DNA from: an uncultured Erythrobacter sp.
GTDB lineage: Bacteria > Pseudomonadota > Alphaproteobacteria > Sphingomonadales > Sphingomonadaceae
NCBI GenBank assembly: GCA_947501005.1
Contig: CANMTU010000001.1
Location: 768,501-832,500, forward strand
Direction of reading: 5' to 3'
Length of the DNA stretch: 64,000 nt
The stretch's first letter is position 1. The number at the start of each line of letters is the position of its first letter. The notes below the pieces were generated by a model. The model did no database searches. It was not told where the DNA came from and worked only from the letters and a program-made list of their open reading frames with translations. Position numbers and translations under genes: made by a program. Below, one piece after another: positions 1 through 9,900 of the stretch.

Positions 1-1
1 G

Positions 2-904
2 ATCACCGCCCTTTCCGAAATCCGCTCGCTCGAACAGGACGATCAGGACCAGTTGCTGGCGCAATACCGCGCGGTGGTCGACGATGTCCGCGCCTTTTTC
101 GGTCCGCCGGCGGACGATGCAAAACGCGCGCTCTATTCCGCCCGGGCGCATATCCTGATCGAGGCGATGCTGTGGTGGCCGGTATGGTCGCTGCGCTATT
201 CCGTCCTCGATTTTCCCCGGGTCGAGCGCAAGCTGGTCGAGATCCTGTGCCACGGCATACCTTCGCAGCCGGGCCGGTGGAACCCCGCCGCGCTGGAGGA
301 TTGCGGCTGGCGCAGCGGCACCGAAGACGCGGCCTCGCAGAACGACGAGTTCCTGCGCGCGGCGACCGTGATGATCAACGAGCGCGGCTATCGCGGCGCC
401 TCGGTCAACCGCATCGCCGAGGCGCTTAACGTCACCAAGGGCAGCTTCTATCACCACCACGATGCGAAGGACGATCTGGTGCTGGAATGCTTCCAGCGCA
501 GCTACGACCGGCTTTCCAGGGTGCAGATGGCCGGCTTGGGGCTGGAGACGGATTACTGGACCCGTCTGTCGAGTGTGCTGAACGAATTGCTCGACGTGCA
601 GTTCTTCGATCCCATGCCGCTGTTGCGGACCACCGCGCTACAGGCGCTCGACAGCGAGCATCGCAACGACGTGGTCATGCGCTCCAACCGGCTGGCGCGC
701 CGCTTCGCCGGGTTCCTGATCGACGGGATCGTGGACGGATCGATCAAGCCGGTCGATCCGCTGGTCGCCAGCCAGATCATCATGTCGACCCTGAACGGCG
801 CCTACGAGGCGCGGCGCTGGGCGGCCCGGTTCGACGAACGCCCGGTGGCGATAGAGGCCTATCTTTCGGCGCTCAGCGAGGGGATGCTGGCGGGCGCCGC
901 CTGA
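2..904 (+). CDS. Tandem (double) TetR-family regulator, 5'-truncated
   Basis: The reading frame is open from the first bases, so the true start lies upstream and 300 residues are visible. A canonical TetR DNA-binding domain sits in the middle of the visible part, not at its N-terminus: about residues 115-165 read NDEFLRAATVMINERG, then a helix-turn-helix around ASVNRIAEALNVTKGSFYHH. About 110 residues before it resemble the ligand-binding C-terminal half of another TetR unit, which suggests two TetR repeats in one chain. The C-terminal part is all-alpha, as in TetR effector domains. It converges with the transporter operon on the other strand (stop codons adjacent at 904/905) and is a candidate regulator of that operon. 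Family assignment is firm; ligand and target are unknown. Confidence 0.85.
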   Translation: MTALSEIRSLEQDDQDQLLAQYRAVVDDVRAFFGPPADDAKRALYSARAHILIEAMLWWPVWSLRYSVLDFPRVERKLVEILCHGIPSQPGRWNPAALEDCGWRSGTEDAASQNDEFLRAATVMINERGYRGASVNRIAEALNVTKGSFYHHHDAKDDLVLECFQRSYDRLSRVQMAGLGLETDYWTRLSSVLNELLDVQFFDPMPLLRTTALQALDSEHRNDVVMRSNRLARRFAGFLIDGIVDGSIKPVDPLVASQIIMSTLNGAYEARRWAARFDERPVAIEAYLSALSEGMLAGAA

Positions 905-2248
905 TCAGGCGGAAGCGGCCAGATTGCGGGGATCGCGCACCTTGACGATCAGCAGCGCCAATGCGGCGACCTGCGCGGCCAGCACGATCACGAATAGCGG
1001 CATGAACCCGGTCCCCGCCACCATCAGCCCGGCGATGACCGGGCCGGCCGCCGCGATCGCGCCTTCCAGCGTGGTGACGAAGGCGAGCCGCATCGGCGTA
1101 TCCTCGGTCTTGCCGAATTCGAGGACCATGGTGGTCGACGCCAGCATCCAGCCCGAACCGCCCACGCCGAGGCAGACGAAGGCGGAATAGATGGGCAGGG
1201 CGGTGCTGCCGAAGATCAGCAGGACGACGCCCGCGATCGAACTCGCCAGCGCCATGACGTAGATCAGCTTGAACCCCCAACGATCGCCGAGCGGGCCCCA
1301 TAAGACGTTCGAGATCGTGTCCGACCCCAAGAACACGAAACTGAGCCCTCCGATCAGCGCCCCGTCGAGGCCGAGCCTTGTGCCGGCATAGACCGTCCAG
1401 AACGGCGCCCCTACGCGCGCCATGGTCGAGAAGCACTGGACCACCAGGAACCAGGCAAAATCGCGATCCTCAAGCAGTTCGGGAAATTGCCTGATCCTCT
1501 GCATCATCGGCATTTGCGGCCGCGAGACGGGGGCGGCGGGTTCGCGGATCATCGTCTTCAGCACGACCAGACCGGCGCTCGTCAGCAGGAAAGCGAACAG
1601 GAAGGTGGTCGCATAGCCATTGCCCAGCCATTCGTCGGTGATGAGGTAGGTGCCCGCTGCCCATGCCAGCACCGCGGCGATCAGGCCGCCGGCAAAATTG
1701 CGGTAGCCCTGCAGGCGCCCGCGTTTGCGGATCGGGATGAGCTTGCTCATCAGCATCTGGAAGGCGACCCGCTGCGCCCCGGTGAAGAAGCCCAGCAGCA
1801 GGAAGCAGGCGAAGGTCCCGATCAGCAGCGCATTGCCGGTCAGGAAATAGCCCGTCAGCGCAAGGCAAAGGATCATCAGGCGCATCATCGAGCCGACGCG
1901 GATGGCGTAGGGCAGGATGTGGCTGCGATGCTCGATCCGCGATCCGCTGGCGATCGGGCTGATGGTCGCGCCCAGTTGCAACAGGGCGGAACCGAAGCCC
2001 ACGGCGGCGGTGCTGCCGGTCAGCAGCAGCAGATAGGCCGGGATGATGGTGGGCGCGTAGATCAGGCGAAACCCGGTCATGCCCAGCACGCCGTGAATGA
2101 AATTGGCGCGGTAATTGCGCTTCAGGTTCTCGTCGACGAAGCGGGCGTGTTCGGCCAGCGCGCGTTGCTGCCGGTTGTCGGTATCGGCCAGCCCCTCCGG
2201 GTCCTCGAGCGGATCGAGAGGGGCCGGCACCCCGCGCGGCGTCCTCAT
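905..2248 (-). CDS. MFS transporter
   Basis: The 447-residue protein is a 12-helix major facilitator superfamily permease of the inner membrane. After a charged N-terminal tail of about 45 residues come hydrophobic segments in two blocks, separated by a cytoplasmic loop near residues 245-275 rich in Pro, Arg and Met. A short MFS signature is visible as GPLGDRWGFK in the second half. Its start overlaps the stop of the upstream transporter by 4 bp (ATGA), so the two are translationally coupled. It is not obviously homologous to the two GPH-type transporters upstream. Substrate is unknown; the neighbouring acyl-CoA dehydrogenase hints at a carboxylic acid or lipid-like compound, which is only inference. 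Confidence 0.85.
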   Translation of the reverse strand: MRTPRGVPAPLDPLEDPEGLADTDNRQQRALAEHARFVDENLKRNYRANFIHGVLGMTGFRLIYAPTIIPAYLLLLTGSTAAVGFGSALLQLGATISPIASGSRIEHRSHILPYAIRVGSMMRLMILCLALTGYFLTGNALLIGTFACFLLLGFFTGAQRVAFQMLMSKLIPIRKRGRLQGYRNFAGGLIAAVLAWAAGTYLITDEWLGNGYATTFLFAFLLTSAGLVVLKTMIREPAAPVSRPQMPMMQRIRQFPELLEDRDFAWFLVVQCFSTMARVGAPFWTVYAGTRLGLDGALIGGLSFVFLGSDTISNVLWGPLGDRWGFKLIYVMALASSIAGVVLLIFGSTALPIYSAFVCLGVGGSGWMLASTTMVLEFGKTEDTPMRLAFVTTLEGAIAAAGPVIAGLMVAGTGFMPLFVIVLAAQVAALALLIVKVRDPRNLAASA

Positions 2249-3720
2249 TGCGCAGGTTCTGCGATTTCGTCCAGATTGTGCGCCGCGCGCCGTTCGCGCG
2301 CCGCGAGTTCGGCGACGCTGGCTTCATGGGTAGACCGGTCGATCCGGTAGGCGAACAGGAAGCCCGCGCCGCCGATATACAGCACGACCAGCGCCGGGAC
2401 GTAGGCCATCGCAAGCATTCGCGGGATCGCCGGGTCGATCGTCGCCGGGTCCATCCCCGGCGCGATGCCGACCGCCGCGACCAATATCCCGGCCGCGAAC
2501 ACGCCGAGACCGGACGTGCTTTTCTGCATCAGCGTGTTCGCCGCGTAGAACAGTCCTTCGCTGCGGCGGCCGGTCGCAAGCTGGCTTTCCTCCACGATGT
2601 CGCCGACCATGGCATGGATCAGCACGGCGGAAGAGACCCCGCACATCTGGAACAACGCCGAGAACGCGAACAGCGTCGGCACCAGCAACGGATCGCCGTT
2701 CTCGAAGAAATTGCCGGTCAGCCGTAGGATAAAGGGCAGGCTGCCGAAGACGACCGCGACAACCGCCAGGCCGAGCGCAGCATTGCGCTTGCCGACCCGG
2801 CGCGATGCGATCGGGGCGACGAACAGGGCGAGGAAAGCGCCCATGAGATTGTCGATCGTCAGGATCGCGAGCTGCGCGGAACTGAGCCCCCAGAGATAGG
2901 TGCCGAAATAGATCGCCAGGGCCGAAGTCATCCCGACGGAGGTGTATTTCAGGACGCCGAAGCCCAGGATCGCGAGGAATCCCCGATGCCCGAACGTGCC
3001 CTTCATCTGGCGCAGCGTGGCGATCGGGCCGATCTTCTCACGCGGGGGCGGCTGGCGGAAATACTTGATGCGGTGGATCGTGCCGAGGCTCGAGATGAGG
3101 ATCGCGGCGAACATGATCGCCGCGCCCACGATGGCGAAGGTCTCGTATCCCGCGGGGTTGAGCTGGCCGACCGGATATTGTGCCGTCGGGGCCAGGAAGA
3201 TCAGCAGGGTCAGGAACGCCATCCCGACCCCGCCGAGATAGGCGAAGAAATAGCGGAAGCTGGCGACCGAGGTCCGCTCGTCGTAATCGCTGGTGAGTTC
3301 GGGGGCGAGCGCGCTGCTCGGGATTTCGAAGAAGGTGATGAAGGTGCGCACGCAGCATCCCACGATCAGGATGTACCAGAAGGTCTGCATCTCGCTCATC
3401 CCCGCGGGCGGGAAGAACAGGAACAGCAGGCTGGCCGAGGCGGGAATGGCGCTGGCGAACATGAAGGGATGGCGCCGGCCCCAACGGGTACGCAGCGTGT
3501 CCGACCATTGGCCCACGATCGGATCGGAGATCGCATCGACGCACAGGGCGACGAGGATCGCGAAGGACACCAGATCGGCCCGAACGCCGACAACCTGGTT
3601 GTAATACAGCAGGAGAAAGGTGCGGAAGGCGACGTCTTTCACGCCGTAGCCGACCGAGCCGAAGCCATAGAACAGCTTGGTGCCGAGGCCCAGTCTGGGG
3701 GCGGAGGGATCTGCGACCAT
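2245..3720 (-). CDS. GPH-family (MFS_2) cation symporter, paralogue 2
   Basis: The 491-residue inner-membrane symporter belongs to the glycoside-pentoside-hexuronide:cation family. N-terminal hallmarks are FYGFGSVGYGVKD, YYNQVVGV, DAISDPIVGQWSD and RWGRRHPFMF. The pattern D-x(2)-SDP-x(3)-G-x-WSD followed by GRRHP is the family loop 2-3 motif. It aligns along its whole length with the preceding gene (3726-5201), which is also exactly 491 residues, so the pair looks like an old tandem duplication. Family members in sphingomonads are often annotated as sugar transporters, but substrates vary widely and none can be assigned here. It lies 5 bp after the upstream gene and overlaps the downstream MFS gene. 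Confidence 0.88.
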   Translation of the reverse strand: MVADPSAPRLGLGTKLFYGFGSVGYGVKDVAFRTFLLLYYNQVVGVRADLVSFAILVALCVDAISDPIVGQWSDTLRTRWGRRHPFMFASAIPASASLLFLFFPPAGMSEMQTFWYILIVGCCVRTFITFFEIPSSALAPELTSDYDERTSVASFRYFFAYLGGVGMAFLTLLIFLAPTAQYPVGQLNPAGYETFAIVGAAIMFAAILISSLGTIHRIKYFRQPPPREKIGPIATLRQMKGTFGHRGFLAILGFGVLKYTSVGMTSALAIYFGTYLWGLSSAQLAILTIDNLMGAFLALFVAPIASRRVGKRNAALGLAVVAVVFGSLPFILRLTGNFFENGDPLLVPTLFAFSALFQMCGVSSAVLIHAMVGDIVEESQLATGRRSEGLFYAANTLMQKSTSGLGVFAAGILVAAVGIAPGMDPATIDPAIPRMLAMAYVPALVVLYIGGAGFLFAYRIDRSTHEASVAELAARERRAAHNLDEIAEPAQ

Positions 3721-3725
3721 GAAGC

Positions 3726-5201
3726 TTACCTTGCTGGCGAACCGAACGCGCCGTCGCGGATCGTCTGTTCGCGCGCCTGCGCCGCGCGTGAGCGCAGACG
3801 TTCGACGTTCTCACGATGCGAGGATTCGGTGATGGGATAGAACAGCAGGATCAGCGCGCCCACGACCCACAGCCCGGCCGACATCGGGATGTAATGGATC
3901 AGCAGGCTTTTCTCCATCGCGTCGGTCACCTGCGACACCTGGACCTGCTCGGGAAATCGCGACAGTTCGAGAACCAGACCGGCCGCCAGGATGCCGAACC
4001 CGGTCGAACATTGCTGCATGAAGCTGGAGGCAGCGAAGAACACCCCCGCGGTATGCTGCCCGGTATTCACCGCATGGTCTTCCACAACGTCGGCCAGCAT
4101 CGAGGACGTGTTGATGAGCGACGTCGCGATCATCGCGCCATAGACCGCGCCGATCACGAACAGCGTCGGCAGGAGCAGCGGATCGCCGGGGCGGAAGAAC
4201 ACCTCGAAATAGGTCAACACCAGCGGCAGCAATCCCAGCGTGATCCCGCCAATGGCCATGATCATCGAGGTGTTGCGCTTGCCCAGCCAGGCGGAGAATT
4301 TCGGCGCAAGCGGCGCGGCGATCGTCGCAGCCACCAGACTATCGATCGTCAGCAGCGCGATCTGATCCGCCCGAAGCTCGAAGACATAGGTGCTGAAATA
4401 CAGCGTCATCGCCGAATAGAGGCCGATGGCCGTGTATTTGAGGACGCCGAAACCGAAGATCGCAAGAAAGCCGCGATTGCTGAATGCGGAGAACATTTCC
4501 TTGAAATGCGAAGCCGGCGTGGCGCCTTCGCCCAGTTCGTCCCGCTGACGCAGATAGGGAACGCGTTTGAGAGTCCCGATGCCGCATACGAGGATGGCGA
4601 GGAGGATCAGCGCACCGCCCAGCCAGGCGAACTTGACGTAACCTTCGGGGTTGAGCTGGCCGCGCTCGAATTCCGGCGTGGCGACGAAGAACACCGCCAG
4701 CGAGAAGGCGGTGAAGCCGAAGGTTCCGGCATAGCCGAACCAGTACCGCAGGCCGAACAGCTTGGTCCGCGCGGCGTAATCGTCGGTCATTTCGGGGGTC
4801 ATCGCGCTGGACGGGATCTCGAACGCGCTGATCGACATGCGGGTGAGCGAAGCGATGGCGAAGATCCAAACGCCCATCTGCATGTCGGTGAGCCCGCCCG
4901 GCGGAAACCATGCGAGCACGAAGAAGAACGCGGTGGGAAAGGCGGAGCCGAGAATGAAGGGATGCCGCCGCCCGATGCGCGAGCGGGTCACGTCGGACCA
5001 GCGCCCGAGGAACGGATCGGCCACGGCGTCGACCAGCAGGGTCAGCGCGATCGCGCCGGAGACGATGCCCGCCGGCACGCCCATCACCTGATTGTAGAAC
5101 AGCAGGAGATAGGTGGAAAAGGCGGCGTTCTTGATGCCGTTGGCGACCGCGCCGAAGCCGTAGCTGAGCCGCTGGCCGCGGGTGACGGGGGGCGCTTCCA
5201 C
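3726..5201 (-). CDS. GPH-family (MFS_2) cation symporter, paralogue 1
   Basis: The 491-residue protein is a 12-helix inner-membrane symporter of the GPH family. It shows SYGFGAVANGIKN, FYNQVMGV, DAVADPFLGRWSD and RIGRRHPFIL in the N-terminal 100 residues, and FEIPSSAMTPEMTDDY near residue 130, a segment shared with the downstream paralogue (FEIPSSALAPELTSDY). It begins 6 bp downstream of the acyl-CoA dehydrogenase stop, so the genes form one operon. A role in uptake of the compound degraded through that dehydrogenase is an inference from context. Substrate is unknown. Confidence 0.88.
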   Translation of the reverse strand: MEAPPVTRGQRLSYGFGAVANGIKNAAFSTYLLLFYNQVMGVPAGIVSGAIALTLLVDAVADPFLGRWSDVTRSRIGRRHPFILGSAFPTAFFFVLAWFPPGGLTDMQMGVWIFAIASLTRMSISAFEIPSSAMTPEMTDDYAARTKLFGLRYWFGYAGTFGFTAFSLAVFFVATPEFERGQLNPEGYVKFAWLGGALILLAILVCGIGTLKRVPYLRQRDELGEGATPASHFKEMFSAFSNRGFLAIFGFGVLKYTAIGLYSAMTLYFSTYVFELRADQIALLTIDSLVAATIAAPLAPKFSAWLGKRNTSMIMAIGGITLGLLPLVLTYFEVFFRPGDPLLLPTLFVIGAVYGAMIATSLINTSSMLADVVEDHAVNTGQHTAGVFFAASSFMQQCSTGFGILAAGLVLELSRFPEQVQVSQVTDAMEKSLLIHYIPMSAGLWVVGALILLFYPITESSHRENVERLRSRAAQAREQTIRDGAFGSPAR

Positions 5202-5207
5202 CGCCGG

Positions 5208-6503
5208 TTACTCCGCCGCCTCCACCAGTTCCTCGACCGGGTCGTACATGTCCTGCGCCCGGGCGCGCCGCTCGATCAGCGAATAGTCCGGGAAGATCGG
5301 GTCGGCGACGTCGCGATATTGCCGCAGATGCTGCCTCGCGACGGTGACCTTGTGCACCTCGGTCGGCCCGTCGGCGATGCCCATGACCATCGCGCCGATC
5401 AGACTGCCGACGAACGGCATCTCGTTCGACACGCCGAGCGACCCGTGAATGTGAATGCAGCGCTGGGCGATGTCGCGATAGACCTTGGGCATCAGCGCCT
5501 TGATCGCCGCGATATCCTTGCGGACCTTGCGGTAATCCTGATGCTTGTCGATCATCCAGGCGGTTTTCAGCACGAACAGCTTGAACTGTTCGAGTTCGAT
5601 ATAGCTGTCGGCAATTTGCATCTGCACCGCCTGGTAATCGCCGATGGTGCCGGTGCGGGTCTTGCGGCTGACCGCGCGGCGACTCATCGCATCGAGCAGG
5701 CGGCGGCAATTGCCCACCGTACGCATTGCGTGGTGGACGCGCCCGCCGCCCAGCCGGGTCTGCGAGATGGCGAAAGCCCCGCCGCGTTCACCCAGAAGGT
5801 GATCGGCCGGAACGCGCACATCGGTGTAGCGGATGTAGCTTTCCGACCCCTGTTCCTGCCCGTACACGCCGACATTGCGGACGATCTCGACGCCCGGCGT
5901 ATCGACCGGCACGATGAACATGCTCATCCGCTCGTGCCGGGGGGCGTCGGGATCGGTCACCGCCATCACGATCAGGAACTCGGCCCATTTGCCATTGGTC
6001 GAGAACCATTTCTCGCCATTGATCGTCCACCCCTCGTCGTCGCGTGTGGCGGTGGTGATGAAGCTGGTCGGGTCCGATCCGCCCTGCGGCTCGGTCATGG
6101 AGAAGGCCGAGACGATCTCGTTGGCGAGCAGGGGGGCGAGATACCGCGTTTTCTGTTCGGGCGTCCCGTAATGAGCGATGATTTCGGCATTGCCGGTATC
6201 GGGCGCCTGGCAGCCGAACACGATCGGCGCAAAGCTCGCCCCGCCGAGGATCTCGTTCATCAGGCCGAGCTTGACCTGCCCATAACCCTGTCCGCCAAGC
6301 TCCGGCCCGAGATGGCAGGCCCACAGTCCGCGATCCTTCACTTCCTGTTGAAGCGGGCGGACCAGTTCGTTCCGGCGCAAGTTCTTCACATCGTAGGGAT
6401 GGATGCCGAGCAGCCCGAGGGGTTCGACCTTTTCGCGGACGAACTCCTCCATCCAGTCGAGCTTTTTCTGAAATTCGGGGTCGGTCTCGAAATCCCATGC
6501 CAT
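5208..6503 (-). CDS. Acyl-CoA dehydrogenase family protein
   Basis: This is a 431-residue cytosolic FAD enzyme that introduces an alpha-beta double bond into an acyl-CoA. The flavin-binding middle domain shows AFSMTEPQGGSDPTSF and WFSTNGKWA, and the C-terminal helical domain contains VARQHLRQYRDVADPIFPDY, typical of the longer ACAD10/11-like group. The start at 6503 is preferred over one 51 bp upstream because GGAGAG lies about seven bases before it and the protein then begins MAWDFETDPEF, a usual family N-terminus. It is the first gene of the operon with three transporters. Substrate chain is unknown. Confidence 0.9.
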   Translation of the reverse strand: MAWDFETDPEFQKKLDWMEEFVREKVEPLGLLGIHPYDVKNLRRNELVRPLQQEVKDRGLWACHLGPELGGQGYGQVKLGLMNEILGGASFAPIVFGCQAPDTGNAEIIAHYGTPEQKTRYLAPLLANEIVSAFSMTEPQGGSDPTSFITTATRDDEGWTINGEKWFSTNGKWAEFLIVMAVTDPDAPRHERMSMFIVPVDTPGVEIVRNVGVYGQEQGSESYIRYTDVRVPADHLLGERGGAFAISQTRLGGGRVHHAMRTVGNCRRLLDAMSRRAVSRKTRTGTIGDYQAVQMQIADSYIELEQFKLFVLKTAWMIDKHQDYRKVRKDIAAIKALMPKVYRDIAQRCIHIHGSLGVSNEMPFVGSLIGAMVMGIADGPTEVHKVTVARQHLRQYRDVADPIFPDYSLIERRARAQDMYDPVEELVEAAE

Positions 6504-6549
6504 CGCCGCGCTCTCCAATATTCCGGCACTTTTCGTGCGCTTTGGTAAA

Positions 6550-6577
6550 AGCATACCGTGTTTTCAATCTTCGGCAA
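6550..6577 (-). promoter_or_regulatory. Putative promoter of the acyl-CoA dehydrogenase operon
   Basis: Read on the minus strand, a -35-like TTGCCG (6577-6572) and a -10-like TATGCT (6555-6550) are separated by 16 bp, about 47 bp before the start codon. The -10 overlaps an inverted repeat GGTA-N6-TACC, which could be an operator, for instance for the TetR protein at the far end of the cluster. Inferred from sequence pattern only. Confidence 0.4.
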
Positions 6578-6682
6578 GGGTTGGAAAAGAGTGACATGCT
6601 TTTTGCACGCGCAGTACCGGTCGCGCCAGAGGGCACGGCATGGTCGGAAATCGCGGAGTGCCGGGCGGCAGGCAGAGCGCCT

Positions 6683-6910
6683 TCAGGGCGCGGGGGGACC
6701 GCTTTCGTCGTCATCCGCCGGGGGCAATGTGCCGGCAGCATCACCCGCGGCATCGGTCGGTTGCGCCTGCTTCAGATCGGCGTCGATATCGCGGGCCATG
6801 CCCTCGATCCGCTCATGCGCGGCGTCGTAGCGTTCCTCGAAGGTCGGTTCCTGCCGGCACGACACCAGCGCCAGCGCGAAAACCGCCGCGAGTGCAGCGC
6901 CGCCCCGCAT
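6683..6910 (-). CDS. Small putative lipoprotein
   Basis: The 75-residue product has a lipoprotein signal peptide: MRGGAALAAVFALALVSC ends in a lipobox with Cys18. Behind it lies a charged, probably helical stretch (EERYDAAHERIEGMARDIDA), then a Pro/Asp-rich disordered tail. Its ATG shares the A of the tamB stop (TGATG), so translation is coupled to tamB. No known domain is recognised. Its position suggests an envelope role linked to the TamAB machinery, but that is inference only. Confidence 0.65.
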   Translation of the reverse strand: MRGGAALAAVFALALVSCRQEPTFEERYDAAHERIEGMARDIDADLKQAQPTDAAGDAAGTLPPADDDESGPPAP

Positions 6911-9900
6911 CAGTAATTCTTCCGGTAGCGGACGTTGACGTTGGTCGTGCCCGAACCGCCGGCCTGGCTGAGGATCGAGAGGGCGGGGGTGAGGCTCACT
7001 TCGAGCTGGGTCGCGGTGAAGCCGCGCGCATCGGTGATGAACTCGACGTAGATATCGTCGGTGATGTACTGCCCCGCGGCCAGCGCGGTGCCGCGCCCTT
7101 CCGTCTCGTCCGCGCCGAGGATCCGCAGCCGGTCGATCCCGGTGGCCGAACGCAGCTTGCCGAGCGGATTGAGCCCGCCGCCCGAACCGCGCAGCGAGTT
7201 GAGCGAGGCGGCCAGCTGCACCGCCTGCAGCGTGGAAAGATTGCCGATCGAACTGCCGAACAGGATGCGCGACAGGATCTCGTCCTGCGGCAGGCCCGGC
7301 ACGCTGGAGAAAGTGATCTGCGGGTTCTGCGCACGGCCGCTGACATTGACGTTGACCGTTACGTCCTCGATGTCCTCGCTGGCGACGAGGGTGATGACGG
7401 GATCGATCGTGCGGCCGCCGTTGAAGCGGACGCGGCCCTCGCTCAGCGCGAAGGACCGGCCGGCGAAGCCCAGGGTACCGCGGATCAGTTCGACCGTTCC
7501 GACCACGCGCGGTTCGGCGCTGGTTCCGTTGAGCTGGAGATCGGCGCTCCATTCGCTTTCGAGGCCCATGCCCGAGACATATAATTGGTCGGCCGCATTC
7601 AGATCGACGTCGAGCCGGACGAGCGAGAACAGGCCGGGTTGCGGTTCGGCCGGTTCGTCGCCGGTGACCCGCTTGGGGCCGAGCGGGGGCTTGAACCGCA
7701 CGCCCGACAGGGTTGGCACCTCGGCCGCGCCCTGCCGCACGATCTCGTACCGCGTTTCGGGCAGCTGCAACTGGCCCGACAGCAGCGCGGTCTGCCCGGC
7801 GGCCTTCGTGAGCCTGAGTTCGCCATTGGCCGAGGCCGACAGCGCATCGCTACGCGCCAGCCGGGCATCGTCGAGCGTGAGGCGAAGGTCCATCGGATAG
7901 CCGGAATCTGCTGCAAGACTGACATAGCCCGACCCGCTGACCGTGCCTTCGCCGGCCGTCGCGTTCAATTGCTCCAGCTCGAACCGGTCACCGGAGAAAT
8001 TGCCGCGCAGCACCATGTTGGTCAGACGGGTGCCGTAGGTCTGGTTCTCGTAGGTTAGGTTCTTCGCCCGCACCACGCCTCCGAGATCGGGCGACTGGAC
8101 CCGGCCGGAGAAATCCGCCGCTACGCCGATCGGGCCGGACAGGCGCTGATCCGGGAGGCCGGCGAAGGAGAACAGCGTGTCGGCCGGGCCGTTATAGCGG
8201 ATACCGCCCGATAGCGGCGCGGCCAGCAGCCGGGTCGTCCAGCTGCCCGAACCGGGGGGCAGGGGGTTCAGCGAAGCGACCATGCGCCCGATCACGCTGC
8301 CCCGCCGGCGCATCACCGCGCGCGCTTCGCCGCCATCGGCCAGCAGCTTGCCGACGAAATTGATGTCGACCGGTTGGCTGACCGAGACCGCGGTGGTGCG
8401 GGTGAAATCGTCGATCGTCAGCCGGGCGTCGGCGCGGGGGAAGGCGCCGGGGTCGGCCTGGGCAAAATCGAGGCTGCCGCTGGCCGACCCGCCGATCCCG
8501 AGACCGGGCGAGAAGGCGTTGAGGATCGCCATGTCCAGCCGGTCGAGCCGGGACTGGAGCCTGAGGCCGTCGCCGTAACTGCCGGCAAGCCGCACGCTGC
8601 CCTGGCCGAAATCGATCTTCGTCGGCAGCAATTCGTAGCTGCCCGAACCGGGAACGATCCGCGCCGGATTGACCGTGGCGAATTCGATGCCCCGCGCCCG
8701 CCCGCGCATAGCGACGCGCCACAGTTCGGGGGTGAGGTCGGCATTGGCGGCGATGCGGAACGGCACTCCGCTGACCCCTTCGGCCAGGATCTTGGCCGTG
8801 CCCCGGCCGTCGCGGTAATCGACCAGCGCACGCGCGGCATCGAGGTTGAGCGAGCCGATCCGCGTCCGCCCCACCTGCACGTCGGCGACGACATAGGGCT
8901 GGTCGTACAATACGACCTTCGCATCGACGATTGCGGACCCTATCCTCAGCTGGGCCGGCCCGGGCAATTCGGTGTCGCGCGCGCGCAGATTGATCAGCGC
9001 CTGCTGGTACTGTCCCGCCGCATCCAGCCTCACGACCCCGCCAAGCCCGCGCCCATCGGCGGTCAGCCGCCCGGCGAACGGGCCGGCAGGGGTCTGGCGC
9101 AGCGAGCCGGCGAAATCGATCCCGGCAAGATTGGCGCTGTTGATGTCGAGCGTGAGCTGGTCGCCCGTGCCCAGCACCACGTCGGCGGTGAGCGGGCCGT
9201 AATCGGTGTCGGCCGTCGCATCGAGGCGGTAGCCGCCCCGTGCACCGGTGATGTCGGCGCGCAGATTGGCGAGGCCGATGCCGAAGCCCGGCCGCTCCGC
9301 CGTGACGGTGGCCCGGGGGTCGCTGATCGTGCCGGCGAGCCGCACGCCGACCGCGCCGTATTGCTCGGTCACGCCGTCGGCATTGAAGGCGAGCGTGCCG
9401 TCGGGCGCGTAGCTGCCGGCTCCGTTGGTGATGCGAACCTGCGGCGAGGTCAGGCGCAGATTGCTGAACCGCGCGATCCCGTCGCCGCCATAGCGCACAT
9501 CGGCCGAGGCGACGGCATTTCCGCCGAGAAAATCGCGCACGCCGTCGTTGAACAGGCGCGTCGAGCGGGCGCGAACCTGGCCTTGCAGGGCATAGCTGTT
9601 GAGCTCGGTGCGCAGGTCGATATCGGTGTCGATATCGAAGATGCCGACGCTTTCGATGCGGTAATCGTCGATGCGCCCGTCGACGGCACCGGTGTAAAGC
9701 CCGGTCGACATGTCGGCGAGGAGGACCAGCTCGGCATCGATCCGGTCGGACCGGATGCGCATATTGTCCGACAGGATGCGCGGGCCTTCGATCGCCAGAT
9801 CACCAGCAAGCCGGACATTGGTGAGCGTGCCGCCGGCCACCGTATCGAGCCCGGTGATGCGCGCCGCCCGCGCGTCGACCGGTATCAGGATGCGGTCGGC

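Noticed and set aside
3816..6548. Open frame of about 910 codons on the plus strand opposite the transporters and dehydrogenase
   Set aside because: It is a GC-skewed antisense frame, extremely rich in Arg, His, Asp and Gly, with no domain; the minus-strand frames have clear families.
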